A stretch of 64,000 bases of DNA from Candidatus Aminicenantota bacterium (GCA_020344415.1 CP070825.1:3867215-3931214); one strand, 5' to 3'. Counted from the first letter of the stretch, positions 35,046 to 44,894 are shown. Numbers and translations: made by a program. The notes: generated from the sequence alone by a model not told the origin.

Positions 35046-36784
35046 TATAAAATCTGCTGTACAGCTTCTCTCTTCAGTTTTGACCTGGGATCGCGTCTTA
35101 CGAAATTTCGTGAAACGTAAAATAAAATTATAATTCCTACTATTATTGATAAATTATAAAAATCAAAAATCTGGAAACCTTGCCTCTGTGCTGAGCGAAT
35201 CACATAATAACAAAAATGAGCTACAATCAAACTAAAGGATAATATTCTTATTGGTTTTAGTAAAGAAAAAGAAATTCCAGAAATTATAGATATTCCGATT
35301 ATTAATTCTGCATAAGGTAAAGTATGGTTTGTGCTAATATCCCATTTAATAAATGCGTTGAACAAATAACTTAAAATAATAAAAGAAAAAAATAACGCTA
35401 TTAGCTTAAAATTAAAATTTAGAAAGGCTTCTTTTCGTTTCAATAAAAAATAGCAAATTGTTAAGTATGAAAGCACAGGAATGCAAAATAAGATTTGGAA
35501 TTCTCCGATTGCAACAATGGGAAACAAAAATTCTCTCATTTCTGTCCTTTTATAGTAGCCTATCACACGTCCCGTGAGTAATGATTTAAAAGCCCTGTTC
35601 ATATTATTGCTGACAACTTTTTTTATGAGTTCACACCTATGCTCCAATTGCTCTTTTATTGGAACTTTTTTAAAAAAATTAGTAAGGGTTCTTATGGGAT
35701 CATCTGGATATTTTTCTGTTGGAATATAGTGATATAGTAAATGGTTCGTATTAATAGACGGGTGAAGTTTTTTATAAGCGATCCAAGGAGATTGCAATAA
35801 CAAAATGAATCCAATAAATGGAACAAGATGCTTTAAACTTTTCAACTTAAATAAGACAATCATACTCAGAGTTAATAATATCGGTAAGCTTAATATAGCC
35901 AGCCCGTGAGATAACAGACCCATTCCTGCTAAGATCCCTGCAATGGACATCGACAGATATCCGATTCTTTTATTCATAAATAAAGCGATTATTAATAAGA
36001 TGAAAAAGGCCTCCATCAGCTTTGGCCAAGTATAATATATATTTAAAAATACGAATGTATTTAATAAAATTGCGATGGGCACAATATAGTAAACATGAGG
36101 ATCTCTAAAAAACCGACTGGATATGATTGTACAGGGCAATATAAATAGAATGTTTAAAACTATACCCACAATTTCATAATTCCAGAAAGAATAATTCTCG
36201 CTATTTAAAGTGAAATGAGACCAGATGCAATTTATTACTCCCATAAGGGGCGGTCTATCCCCCATAGTCCAATTTTTCGTTACCCATGGTTTTGAGTTTT
36301 TTATAAAGACTGTTGCTGTCTGGTACGGAGCATAGTTGTCTCCTGGAAGAGTATGCAATCCCCTATCTGCAATATTCCGGGAATGTTCCCAACTGCTTAT
36401 ATCATTAGCACTCTCATTACCAATAGAAACAAAACAGACATTAATGATTGCACCGATTAAAATAAGAAGAATAGCGTAATGGTATATTCTACTTATTCTA
36501 AAAAGTTCATTTATCAATCCTTTTTTATATGCAATTAAAAGCAGAGATGTGATAAACCCTCCGATGAGGACTGAATAGATAATGGGGGGACTGCTCAATA
36601 TTTGTAAGAGTAAAAAGAGCAGTCCAAAGATGAAAATCGAGGTGGGACAGGATAGCAGAATAGAAATATTATTATTAAAATATTTTCTATTTAATATTTT
36701 TAAAAAATAAAAACCTGGAATGAAAAGAAATAATAAAAAATATAATATTTTTAAGATTGATTTTATTAATTCAAAAGATACCAC
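35045..36784 (-). CDS. Large polytopic membrane protein, GT-C-like
   Basis: A 579-residue protein with about 13 hydrophobic helices. A large loop after the fourth helix reads NESANDISSWEHSRNIADRG and later WTMGDRPPLMGVINCIW, acidic residues placed as in GT-C enzymes, though no named family is clear. The gene is translationally coupled to the sulfatase-like protein that follows (1-base overlap), suggesting that the two act on the same product. The 248 bases upstream, 36785-37032, hold no gene. Alternative roles such as a polymerase cannot be excluded. Confidence 0.55.
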   Translation of the reverse strand: MVSFELIKSILKILYFLLFLFIPGFYFLKILNRKYFNNNISILLSCPTSIFIFGLLFLLLQILSSPPIIYSVLIGGFITSLLLIAYKKGLINELFRISRIYHYAILLILIGAIINVCFVSIGNESANDISSWEHSRNIADRGLHTLPGDNYAPYQTATVFIKNSKPWVTKNWTMGDRPPLMGVINCIWSHFTLNSENYSFWNYEIVGIVLNILFILPCTIISSRFFRDPHVYYIVPIAILLNTFVFLNIYYTWPKLMEAFFILLIIALFMNKRIGYLSMSIAGILAGMGLLSHGLAILSLPILLTLSMIVLFKLKSLKHLVPFIGFILLLQSPWIAYKKLHPSINTNHLLYHYIPTEKYPDDPIRTLTNFFKKVPIKEQLEHRCELIKKVVSNNMNRAFKSLLTGRVIGYYKRTEMREFLFPIVAIGEFQILFCIPVLSYLTICYFLLKRKEAFLNFNFKLIALFFSFIILSYLFNAFIKWDISTNHTLPYAELIIGISIISGISFSLLKPIRILSFSLIVAHFCYYVIRSAQRQGFQIFDFYNLSIIVGIIILFYVSRNFVRRDPRSKLKREAVQQIL

Positions 36785-37032
36785 GGCTCATGCCCAAATA
36801 AAATTATAATCAGGATAAGAAAGGAAATTAATCAATCCATTTTATCCCCACTTTTCGGTATAGAGCCTCCATTTCTGGATTTTATATTTATCTTGTTTTC
36901 GATGAAAGCTTATACCCAAGAGAAAATTAAATGTTAGAAGCGCGAGGTTGAATATAAATACTGTGATATAGTTTTTGTATTATACTCTTTTTTTAACCAC
37001 CAATTAATATACTCGTTTAACATATAGACTAA

Positions 37033-37752
37033 TTATTCTCCTGTATTTTTTATAAAATATATAGGGAGATAGGGACTTATTTTGTTGATGTCTTCAAAAT
37101 CGTAAGAATGGAAATATAGACATATATAATTATCTGCTAGAGACGTAATCAATGTACATAATCTAGCATAATTAATGCCAAAATTACGAAACCATAAATA
37201 AGAGAACGGTAATCTTATTAGTGGAGTTACTGAGGCAGGAACAACAGTAATGCCGTTCCTCTTATGAATTTTTCTTTCTTTAAAAAAGTTATTATATCTT
37301 TGCGGGACGTATGTAGGATGGTAAGAACTGTCGTATTTGAAACAAAGTTCATATAATTTTTTGTGGGGAATCGGATGCATTCGGGGCGCTCTAAAACCGA
37401 TGACTTTCTTTTTAATTATACTTTCTAATATTTTTTTACCACCTTCTATGTAATCGCTAGCTTTATCTAACGGCATTTTCCAGTAATCATGGCCGTGACT
37501 GTAACCATGCAAACCGATTTCATATCTTTTCGAGGTTTCTTGAATGAGTTTAGGATATCTTTCTGCAAATGTTGCAGTCACGAAAAGCGTTGCAGTTATT
37601 TCCTTTTGATCTAAGAATTGAAAGATTTTTTCTGTTCCTCTTCGTCCAAATTCAAACATTTCATTTTTTGTTAATTTTAAATCATTATATTTGTATAGAT
37701 CTCTAGGGGCGTCATATTCTTCTATATCGAATGTTAGTAATAAAGACTTCAT
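37033..37752 (-). CDS. Polysaccharide deacetylase family protein
   Basis: A 239-residue NodB-homology carbohydrate esterase (CE4-like). LLTFDIEEYD supplies the metal Asp and catalytic region, LHGYSHGHD the metal histidines, and GFRAPRMHP the conserved Arg-containing motif; FHSYDF near the end provides the last His. This is the variant that acts on polysaccharide or lipid-linked sugars in exopolysaccharide loci (PuuE/DUF3473-related layout). There is no signal peptide, so a cytoplasmic or membrane-surface substrate is implied. A 36-base gap separates it from the GT2 gene upstream. Confidence 0.78.
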   Translation of the reverse strand: MKSLLLTFDIEEYDAPRDLYKYNDLKLTKNEMFEFGRRGTEKIFQFLDQKEITATLFVTATFAERYPKLIQETSKRYEIGLHGYSHGHDYWKMPLDKASDYIEGGKKILESIIKKKVIGFRAPRMHPIPHKKLYELCFKYDSSYHPTYVPQRYNNFFKERKIHKRNGITVVPASVTPLIRLPFSYLWFRNFGINYARLCTLITSLADNYICLYFHSYDFEDINKISPYLPIYFIKNTGE

Positions 37753-37788
37753 TGGCGGCTTATCCAGGCAAAGGGGTTATAGAGAAAA

Positions 37789-38577
37789 CTATGGTTTTTT
37801 TGATTTGGTTCTTTCCGGGGACACGGAATCAAGTGTGTATTTTTTCCTCCAGCCGTTCAGTTTTATTTGAATTAGACTTTTGAGCATTCTAAAAGTATCT
37901 TTAAAGAGTTGAACAGAACTTGGCTCGTCTATGTAGTTGTAGATAACAGGTATCTGAGTTATTTTTTTTCCATTTTTCTGGGCGATATAAAGGACCTCAA
38001 CATCAAAAGCGAAATTGGAGACAGTCACTTTTTTAAAGATTGATTTTGCTGTTTCTGTCTGAAAACATTTAATCCCACATTGGCTGTCACTGATGTCTTT
38101 GAGGAGAATCGATCTGACCCCCATATTAAAAATGCGGCTCATGAGAAACCTTCTGTAGATGTAATTAAACCAACTAGGCTTGACTATATAAGTTGTATCT
38201 GGATGTATTCGATTCCCGATGACAATATCTGTTGCATCTTCTAAAATATTTAAAAACCTGTCAATTTGATTTATTGGGTATGCATAATCAGCATCTAAAT
38301 AAGTGACATAGTTGCCTTTGGCAGACAACACTCCTTTTTTTACGGATGCTCCTTTTTTCTCGTTGTGTTTGTTCGACAGCAACTTAATTTTCTCATTTCC
38401 GCGGCTGAAATCTAGCACCTTTTGCTTTGTGTCATCTGTACTCGCATCATCGATAACGATTATCTCATAGGAGTATGCCTGCTTATTTAAATAATCGCTT
38501 ATTTCTCTTAATGTATTAACGATAACCCTTGATTCGTTATAAGCAGGTATAACAACGGATAAAAATATATCTCTCAT
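37789..38577 (-). CDS. GT2 glycosyltransferase, polyprenyl-phosphate beta-glucosyltransferase (ALG5) type
   Basis: A 262-residue GT2 enzyme. LSVVIPAYNESRVIVNTL and IIVIDDASTDDT form the nucleotide-binding half, and YLDADYAYP gives the metal-binding DxD; the DISDSQCGIKCFQ and FAFDVEVLYIA motifs are typical of ALG5-like enzymes. These make polyprenyl-phosphate sugar from a nucleotide sugar at the cytoplasmic face, the donor used by GT-C proteins such as the four in this locus. There are no membrane helices. The sugar may be glucose but is not fixed by sequence. Confidence 0.82.
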   Translation of the reverse strand: MRDIFLSVVIPAYNESRVIVNTLREISDYLNKQAYSYEIIVIDDASTDDTKQKVLDFSRGNEKIKLLSNKHNEKKGASVKKGVLSAKGNYVTYLDADYAYPINQIDRFLNILEDATDIVIGNRIHPDTTYIVKPSWFNYIYRRFLMSRIFNMGVRSILLKDISDSQCGIKCFQTETAKSIFKKVTVSNFAFDVEVLYIAQKNGKKITQIPVIYNYIDEPSSVQLFKDTFRMLKSLIQIKLNGWRKKYTLDSVSPERTKSKKP

Positions 38578-38691
38578 ATTTCAGAACTAGTGATGATTTA
38601 CGAAAATTTGTAAATTAATTTAATATCAGTGTCAAGCAAAAAAGGCAAATATCCATTTTTGTCCTTAATCAGAAGCTGGGGCCAGACCTTT

Positions 38692-39699
38692 TTATGTTGG
38701 TTTATCAAAGTATTCCCCATATAAAGGGTGCCTTCGAAATTCTTTTCTTATAGAACTTCCCTGTAAAAGATCAAAAAGATAGTAATATATTTTTGCGCCT
38801 ACAAGCATCCCGAACAGTGCTGGTGTCTTGAAAACCAGGCTGCTCAATGAAGACTGTCGAAAAAGAAGCTCTACCTTGGAAACAAAGTTATGCCTGGCCG
38901 GCTTAAAAGGTTCAATCGCATCGATTTTATCTCCAGTGTAACTTGTTCCAATTTTCCCGAGGCCGCGCCTATCAGCTTCAACGAGGTGAGGGATTTCCCA
39001 GGGATTGAATCCCATCAAGCTAGCAAAAATAGAATCCACCTCAACGAGATCGCCTCCTGCCCCAACAATTCCAATTTCTCTGGGAATTCCCGTTTTGGGT
39101 GCATTGCCTTCCATTGCAATGGTCCCGTCGACGACCGAAAAATTTACTCCGAGTGCGGCATTGACATCTGATATTGCTTCCGTTAAGCACAAGTGATACA
39201 TATGGCGCATCTTAGGAATGCATCCCCACTGATTTTTTAAGCTAATCGTAATCGTGGTTTTATTGTGTGTTTTCATAACCGGCAAAGTTAATATAACGCC
39301 CTTTGTAAGTATTTCAGGAACTGTGACGTTCTTGATAATGAGGTTTTCAGGTATGTTCTTTGTGATTTTTTTGCAGTAAGAAAGGTTTACCCAATGTACG
39401 CCGAGGCGTTTGGCTATCTCGCTGATTTTGCTCTTATAATAGGCTTTCTCAATATTCTCGAGAACCTGGTCTGACTCAACGACACAAATGTCGTTCGCGT
39501 GCCCCTGTAGCTTTCTGACAACTCCTTCGAAGACAGCTGGATTGGTCACTGAGCCTGGGATAAACAAATCCCATCCAAGGTTCACTTTGAGAAAAACGGT
39601 GGAATTCTTGGGGATAAATTCTTTGTAACTAGCGAAATCCATAACCGATGAAACGGCTTCTATGACATCCGTTCCTACTTTTTTGATGGAAACAGCCAT
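38692..39699 (-). CDS. DUF362 domain protein
   Basis: A 335-residue member of the DUF362 family. Recognisable: VFLKVNLGWD near residue 36, CVVESDQ, LPVMKTHNKTTITISLKNQWGC (cut to motif TLPVMKTH and SLKNQWG), VVDGTIAMEGNAP and VEVDSIFASLMG. Many DUF362 proteins carry a C-terminal ferredoxin domain; this one has none and instead a C-terminal tail of about 60 residues with a weakly hydrophobic stretch. The function of the family is unknown. AGGAAGAG precedes the ATG. Presence in a glycan locus is unusual and unexplained. Confidence 0.75.
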   Translation of the reverse strand: MAVSIKKVGTDVIEAVSSVMDFASYKEFIPKNSTVFLKVNLGWDLFIPGSVTNPAVFEGVVRKLQGHANDICVVESDQVLENIEKAYYKSKISEIAKRLGVHWVNLSYCKKITKNIPENLIIKNVTVPEILTKGVILTLPVMKTHNKTTITISLKNQWGCIPKMRHMYHLCLTEAISDVNAALGVNFSVVDGTIAMEGNAPKTGIPREIGIVGAGGDLVEVDSIFASLMGFNPWEIPHLVEADRRGLGKIGTSYTGDKIDAIEPFKPARHNFVSKVELLFRQSSLSSLVFKTPALFGMLVGAKIYYYLFDLLQGSSIRKEFRRHPLYGEYFDKPT

Positions 39700-39944
39700 A
39701 CTAGCTCTTCCTAACCAAGGCGAAGATTACGATACTTAACCTACATTAGTATCTACTAAATAGATGCGGTCAATATAAGCATCAAGGAAGTGAAATTACT
39801 ACAGACTTGATGGTGTTTTCTTGTTCGAGATTAAGCCTATCTTAGAAGGTTGTTGAGAACAGTGAAGTGGAGGCTGTCAACATTTAACCTGATATTGCTG
39901 TCACTGTGGAATGTATGGGCGTTCTTATGAATAATTCAGACCAA

Positions 39945-40898
39945 TCACTTTACGCGCCTGAAATTAGAAGAAGATATGATTTCATGTTCATGCCCTCTAG
40001 GTACTTTCCACAAAAGTTTGATCACGGCACCTCCTTCTGCTTCGAAATAGTCCACTCTTATCCTATGGTAGCCTTTTTCCAAATTTATTTTTGCCCTAGT
40101 CTTATTATTCCAATGGATTTGCCAATCATCAATAATAAGATTGTCATCGATCCACACCCTAACTCCATCATCACTTATAGTCATGAAATCATATTCCCCA
40201 CTTTTTGGCGCTTTTATCCTGCCAGCCCACCTAATGTAAATGTTATTGAAATAATCAGATATGATACTTCCTTCGCCCCAATCAAAATTAATTTCTTTGT
40301 CTTTATCTGTTTTAATCAAGTTTTCAAAGTTTTGATCAGAAAAGTAACTTACTGTCAATCCATTTCCAAGCGATACAAGCCATGATATTATACTTACCAA
40401 AACTGGAATTGCGAGTATGCAAGCAGATATTGTGATGGTTATCTTCCTGATAAAGCTTTTTTTCTTAAATTCTTTTGTTGTTAAAAGTGATTTTTTTATT
40501 AACTTGTTTGCTTGAGCCGAGAAATTTTCTATTTGTTTATAGCATACATCTAGATTCTTAATGCTTTCTTTACTAATGCTTAAAGGATTTTCAATACTAT
40601 CTTGTTCAGCGTTCCTGAGCTTTGTTAAGACTTCATTTAATCCAACCTCTAATTTTATTTTCTTACTAATCTCTGTTTGATTGTAAGAATCTACTAAAAG
40701 TGAATCTTCTGGAAGCTCATCCGAAGAAAGCATTAATAAAGCTTTAATTCCGCCCAAGAGTGAATCTCTAAACAAAGGTATGCATATCCTGTACTTTTCT
40801 GAATCATAAAGGAGAACAGCTGATTCCAGGTTATCCTCAGCTACAGCAAATTCTGTATGAATTTTTTCTCTAACAGCAATTATTCTCTCATCTTTCAT
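39945..40898 (-). CDS. Membrane protein with HEPN-like helical N-terminal domain and external PA14 domain
   Basis: A 317-residue single-pass protein. Residues 1-148 are cytoplasmic and helical; residues 15-57 (AEDNLESAVLLYDSEKYRIC, then PLFRDSLLGGIKALLML) resemble the HEPN-type two-helix pattern, without a clear R-x4-6-H motif. A membrane helix lies at 151-177. Residues 182-317 form a PA14 carbohydrate-binding domain: SDDGVRVWIDDNLIIDDW, then GYHRIRVDYFEAEGGAVIKL (both cut to key parts). It may sense or hold surface glycan. A consensus-like promoter and AGGAGGA site make it an independent unit. Confidence 0.65.
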   Translation of the reverse strand: MKDERIIAVREKIHTEFAVAEDNLESAVLLYDSEKYRICIPLFRDSLLGGIKALLMLSSDELPEDSLLVDSYNQTEISKKIKLEVGLNEVLTKLRNAEQDSIENPLSISKESIKNLDVCYKQIENFSAQANKLIKKSLLTTKEFKKKSFIRKITITISACILAIPVLVSIISWLVSLGNGLTVSYFSDQNFENLIKTDKDKEINFDWGEGSIISDYFNNIYIRWAGRIKAPKSGEYDFMTISDDGVRVWIDDNLIIDDWQIHWNNKTRAKINLEKGYHRIRVDYFEAEGGAVIKLLWKVPRGHEHEIISSSNFRRVK

Positions 40899-40923
40899 GA
40901 TATCCTCCTAAAAATAATATTTA

Positions 40924-40952
40924 ATACTATAAATAAATGCGCAACTTGTAAA
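40924..40952 (-). promoter_or_regulatory. Sigma-70-type promoter of the PA14 membrane protein gene
   Basis: Read on the minus strand, TTTACA (40947-40952) and TAGTAT (40924-40929) are exactly 17 bases apart, followed by AGGAGGA about 6 bases before the ATG. It indicates transcription independent of the upstream GT4 gene. Confidence 0.5.
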
Positions 40953-40999
40953 TAGTAAAGATTCGTTGGTAATACTATATCTTCTGTAAATGGATGTGG

Positions 41000-42220
41000 T
41001 TAACATATGATATTTTCTACGATTTTCTTAAATTTTTGCGTGCAGATTTTTTTTGAATAATAGTCTTCTAAGGCTTTCCTTCCATTTTCTCCCATCTTCT
41101 CTATTTGATCTCTATGATGAAATGCCCAAAGGACAGCCTTTTTTAATTCCTCGACATTTGAAGGCTTAACAACGATTCCACAGTGATATTTCTCGGCGAT
41201 TTTTTGTATTTCGCTGCCATCATCGACAGCAGCAATGAAGGGTTTTCCTGCTGCCATAATACCGTAGACTTTGCTGGGTACTATATAACCTTTCATTCCC
41301 TTTTTTAGAGTGATTAGATGGATATGGGCGGAACTGAGAGAATATTTTAAATCGCTTTTTTCTTGATAAGTGAGGAATTCAATATTCTTGAGTCCAAACG
41401 AATCTGACAGATTGACTAACTTATCTTTTAGTGCGCCTTCACCTACTAGAACAAATTCAATCTCATGGGTTTGTTTTAGTGAATCCGCCAAATGAATGAC
41501 ATTCTCAAGATCCTGAGATAGACCGAGGTTGCCAGAATACATCACGACAAACTTATTTCCCGGTGAGTATTTCTTTAAGAAAATGTTATTCTCCTTTTTT
41601 ACAGGGAAAATTTGACCTGGGTCAGCCCAGTTCTCGACGATTTCAACCTTATGAGGAGGAATAGAATCTTCTTCTAGTCTCTTCTTCATATCTTGCCCGG
41701 GAACAATTATTCGAGTTGCCCTATGGTAAAGGAATCTGTTGATCGCCTTCAGTATTTTTATGATGAAAGTACTGCTGAAAGCCCCGGTCACAATGCCCAC
41801 TTGCGGCCAAATATCCTGAGAATAATAGATGAAAGGGCAACGACGTATTGCGCTATAAACATAAGCGATAGAAGCTAAAAGAGGAGGATCTGTTTCCACG
41901 ATAACACAGTCCATCTTTTTCAAGAAAAATATCCAGAAAAAACAGGGAACAAAATAAGAGAAGAGATTAATGAATTTTGTGAAAAAGAACTTTTTTGGAA
42001 AGGTTGTGTTGTTTATCCTCCAGATCGTGATATTCCCATAATACGATTTATGGACGAATCCTTTCTTTTTGACCTTACGATAGAGGGGATTCCCACAAAT
42101 CACATGAATTTCAAAGTCTTTCTCTAGTTCCTGACAAAGCTCTGTTAAGAATTGTCCCGTTGCTTCTACATCCGGGTAAAAGGATCTGTTCAAGAACAAA
42201 AGGCGTTTCGATGAAGCCAT
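41000..42220 (-). CDS. GT4 glycosyltransferase (WcaI/WbuB-like)
   Basis: A 406-residue GT-B enzyme. The N-terminal domain starts FLNRSFYPDVEATGQFLTEL, the pattern of colanic-acid WcaI and WbuB-type transferases, and contains a hydrophobic stretch (about 87-105) that suggests peripheral membrane contact. The C-terminal donor domain has VVMYSGNLGLSQDLENVI and the E-x7-E-like segment around VPSKVYGIMAAGKPFIA. It likely adds a sugar to a lipid-linked oligosaccharide in the cytoplasm using a nucleotide sugar. Specificity is unknown. Confidence 0.82.
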   Translation of the reverse strand: MASSKRLLFLNRSFYPDVEATGQFLTELCQELEKDFEIHVICGNPLYRKVKKKGFVHKSYYGNITIWRINNTTFPKKFFFTKFINLFSYFVPCFFWIFFLKKMDCVIVETDPPLLASIAYVYSAIRRCPFIYYSQDIWPQVGIVTGAFSSTFIIKILKAINRFLYHRATRIIVPGQDMKKRLEEDSIPPHKVEIVENWADPGQIFPVKKENNIFLKKYSPGNKFVVMYSGNLGLSQDLENVIHLADSLKQTHEIEFVLVGEGALKDKLVNLSDSFGLKNIEFLTYQEKSDLKYSLSSAHIHLITLKKGMKGYIVPSKVYGIMAAGKPFIAAVDDGSEIQKIAEKYHCGIVVKPSNVEELKKAVLWAFHHRDQIEKMGENGRKALEDYYSKKICTQKFKKIVENIIC

Positions 42221-42260
42221 GTATCTGTTTAGAGTATGCTTATTTGTCTTATATTTCTGG

Positions 42261-43298
42261 TTAATTCAAGTTCATGTAAACCTTATAGGATCGCACGGCT
42301 TTTCTAATTTTATCAAGCAAACCTCTGACCTTAGATCGAAAGAAAAACTGCTCGACTTTATAGATTTCTTTGAACTTACCTGATTTGATTAAAGCAATCT
42401 TCAGTTTTTTTCTCTCTTGCAATAAATAGCCGAGATTTTTTAGGAATTGAATCTTTGCCCTCAGGAAAGGGATCCCTCTTCCAGCGAGTATGAAAAACAG
42501 GAAAAGAGAAGATTCATAGATATAATGACTCAAGAAATATTTTGCAAATAAACGACCCTGCATATTTTTAATAAAGAGAAATTCTATATTCCGTCTGCCG
42601 AACTCTATATAGAATCTGCTATTTTTATCTCTTTTTGAGCCGCCATAGTGATAGCAAACCGCTTCTGGCTCATAAATGCATCCATAGCCAAAAAGTCTAA
42701 GCCTGAACGCCAGTTCTGTGTCTTCAAAATAAATAAAATACCTGGGATCAAAAAGACCAATTTCATCAATGATTTTTTTCCTGTAAAGAGCAGCGGTGGC
42801 ACAGGCGCCAAACACTTCCTTTTTTCGTTTAACCTCATTTGAATCAACAGGAAGATTCTTGTAATCCCATCCGGCTCCAAAGCCTAAATATTCCACTCCT
42901 GCAGTATCGATTAAGTTTCTTTGATGATAATTTATATTTTTGGTGGCTACGCTACCCACTTTCTTGTATTTATCTCGGAGAAAGACATCAATGGCTTTCT
43001 CCAGCCAGTTTTTTTCCAGGACCGCATCGTTGTTTATGAGGGCTACATATTCTCCATTAGCATGTTTGAATCCCATGTTATTAGCTTTTGCATAACCATA
43101 ATTCCTCTTGAGTGTTATAAGTTTATCAATATCATATTTTTCTTTGACCAGCTCTAATGAGTGATCTGTAGAATGATTATCAACAAGAATGAGTTCATTG
43201 TTTTTGTAAGTTTGAGCTAAAATAGAATCCAAGCACTCGGTTAGAGTCTTCTCGCCATTCCAATTAACAACAATAAAGCTTACCTTCCTATTTTCCAT
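42261..43298 (-). CDS. GT2 glycosyltransferase (rhamnosyltransferase-like)
   Basis: A 345-residue GT2 enzyme with SFIVVNWNGEKTLTECLDS, a LVDNHSTDHS nucleotide-binding strand, ALINNDAVLEKNW in place of the DxD region, and the acceptor-side motif FIYFEDTELAFRLRLFGYGC (start of a longer block). This N-N-D variant is usual for rhamnosyl- and related transferases of O-antigen assembly. The C-terminal 90 residues contain an amphipathic, weakly hydrophobic stretch that may touch the membrane. It lies between the GT4 gene and the Wzx flippase. Confidence 0.8.
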   Translation of the reverse strand: MENRKVSFIVVNWNGEKTLTECLDSILAQTYKNNELILVDNHSTDHSLELVKEKYDIDKLITLKRNYGYAKANNMGFKHANGEYVALINNDAVLEKNWLEKAIDVFLRDKYKKVGSVATKNINYHQRNLIDTAGVEYLGFGAGWDYKNLPVDSNEVKRKKEVFGACATAALYRKKIIDEIGLFDPRYFIYFEDTELAFRLRLFGYGCIYEPEAVCYHYGGSKRDKNSRFYIEFGRRNIEFLFIKNMQGRLFAKYFLSHYIYESSLFLFFILAGRGIPFLRAKIQFLKNLGYLLQERKKLKIALIKSGKFKEIYKVEQFFFRSKVRGLLDKIRKAVRSYKVYMNLN

Positions 43299-43436
43299 TC
43301 TATCTTCCGCCAGGCAAAAGAATCATTATCGTAATAGCGCAGTAATCAGTTATCAAGGATTTGGAGATGCTTCCAACTTATACGGTGCATTTTTGATACA
43401 TTGGTTCTGTGATTTTTTAACTGCAGCTGAAAAAAT

Positions 43437-44894
43437 TCAATTTTTTATATACAGCAATTTCCGTAATTGTTTACTACCCAGAAACCATAGAATCGAGAAA
43501 TAGACTATCAAGCCAATCATAACCAATACAAAAAAATTTAAGGAAGGACTGAGATATATTAAAACAAGCCCCATTATAGCTCCTGCAGCAAAAACTTTTA
43601 ATGTAAGTATAGCTGAAGGAAAAGTTGGCGATACTTTCAGGGCAAAAGCTTTGAATTCACAAATGAGCATAATAACCTGAGCAATGAGAGTTGCCAGACA
43701 AGCTCCCAAAATGCCGTATTTGGGAATCAGCAGAAAGTTTAAGGCGATATTAGTAGCGGTCCCGATTCCTGCTGCAATTGCCAGGGCTTTCTGCTGCTGA
43801 CAAGCTACCAGACAATAACCGTAATTAGCTCCTATAAATGCTAAAGAGGCACTCCAAATGAGAATCTGAAGGGCTAATGTACTTCCTGAATATTCTGTTC
43901 CATACAGGATTAATATAATAGATTTACCTAAAATGGTGCCAGCAAGGCCTATAGGAACGGCAAATATCATGCACAAAGAAAGAGTTTTATTTAAAAAATC
44001 ACTAACCTCATTTGGTTTTTCCCTATGCAGTTTTGAAAAAGTCGGGTAAATAGCTTCCATAAACACTGTGTTTATGACTATTATCGCCATGATGACATGA
44101 TAGGCTGAGTTGTAAAGCCCAACTTCTGTCTCACTCCGGAAGAAGCCGAGCATAATAGTGTCAAAGTTAAAGTAGATCTGGTGGAGAAAAAGCGTGATCA
44201 CTATGGGAACAGCAATCCGAAGAAAACGCCAGTTTTCCTTCGCTGAAGTGGAGAATTGAGGGAGCCCACTTCTTCGGGTGTAAATCCCTGCGAGATATAT
44301 TGCAGATATTACATGACCGCCGAAAAAAATGATGGGTACAATAAACAACTGCTTAGTACTTTTAACCAACGCTAAAAGGAAGGCAAGGTAGAACCCAACT
44401 TGAAGGAGCTCGCTGAGGGCAACGAGCATCATTTGTTCTTTGCCTCTAAAAAACCAGGCGAGATTTAAGCCCATGGGAATCAAAGCAACGCTAAAAATGA
44501 GTAATAGATTTTTTGTGGCACTAGAAGGAGTGATAAGAGGCGCAAAAGCTAACAGGATTCCCAATGAAGCGATGATAAGTACAGAGCGAATCGTTAGAAT
44601 TTTACCCACAATCTGATCCTCGTCCTCAGTTCCAGCGGCAATCTCTCTTGTCCCTAATGTTTGTAGGCCGCAGTCAGTAATCAGGATGAAATAGGCCAAC
44701 ACTGCCAAAGCAAATGAAACCTGACCGAAGCCCTGGGGTTCAAGAACTCGTGCGAGATAGATAATCGCAATTAAACCGATAATTAGCCTTCCAGCAGCCC
44801 CTACAAAAAGCCAAGAGAAGTTTCTGAATAACTTAGCACCCAGTCCTTGAGACACACCATTCTGTTTAAAGATAGTAATTAAGAAATTTTTCAT
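43437..44894 (-). CDS. Wzx-type polysaccharide flippase
   Basis: A 485-residue protein with about 12-14 membrane helices and the N-terminal signature of the polysaccharide synthesis/flippase family: FRNFSWLFVGAAGRLIIGLI, then YLARVLEPQGFGQVSFALA and DCGLQTLGTREIA. It moves lipid-linked oligosaccharide across the inner membrane. A separate Wzm/Wzt exporter is encoded 13 kb away, so the locus seems to serve two glycans or a two-part product. Substrate cannot be inferred, as Wzx proteins diverge strongly. Confidence 0.85.
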   Translation of the reverse strand: MKNFLITIFKQNGVSQGLGAKLFRNFSWLFVGAAGRLIIGLIAIIYLARVLEPQGFGQVSFALAVLAYFILITDCGLQTLGTREIAAGTEDEDQIVGKILTIRSVLIIASLGILLAFAPLITPSSATKNLLLIFSVALIPMGLNLAWFFRGKEQMMLVALSELLQVGFYLAFLLALVKSTKQLFIVPIIFFGGHVISAIYLAGIYTRRSGLPQFSTSAKENWRFLRIAVPIVITLFLHQIYFNFDTIMLGFFRSETEVGLYNSAYHVIMAIIVINTVFMEAIYPTFSKLHREKPNEVSDFLNKTLSLCMIFAVPIGLAGTILGKSIILILYGTEYSGSTLALQILIWSASLAFIGANYGYCLVACQQQKALAIAAGIGTATNIALNFLLIPKYGILGACLATLIAQVIMLICEFKAFALKVSPTFPSAILTLKVFAAGAIMGLVLIYLSPSLNFFVLVMIGLIVYFSILWFLGSKQLRKLLYIKN

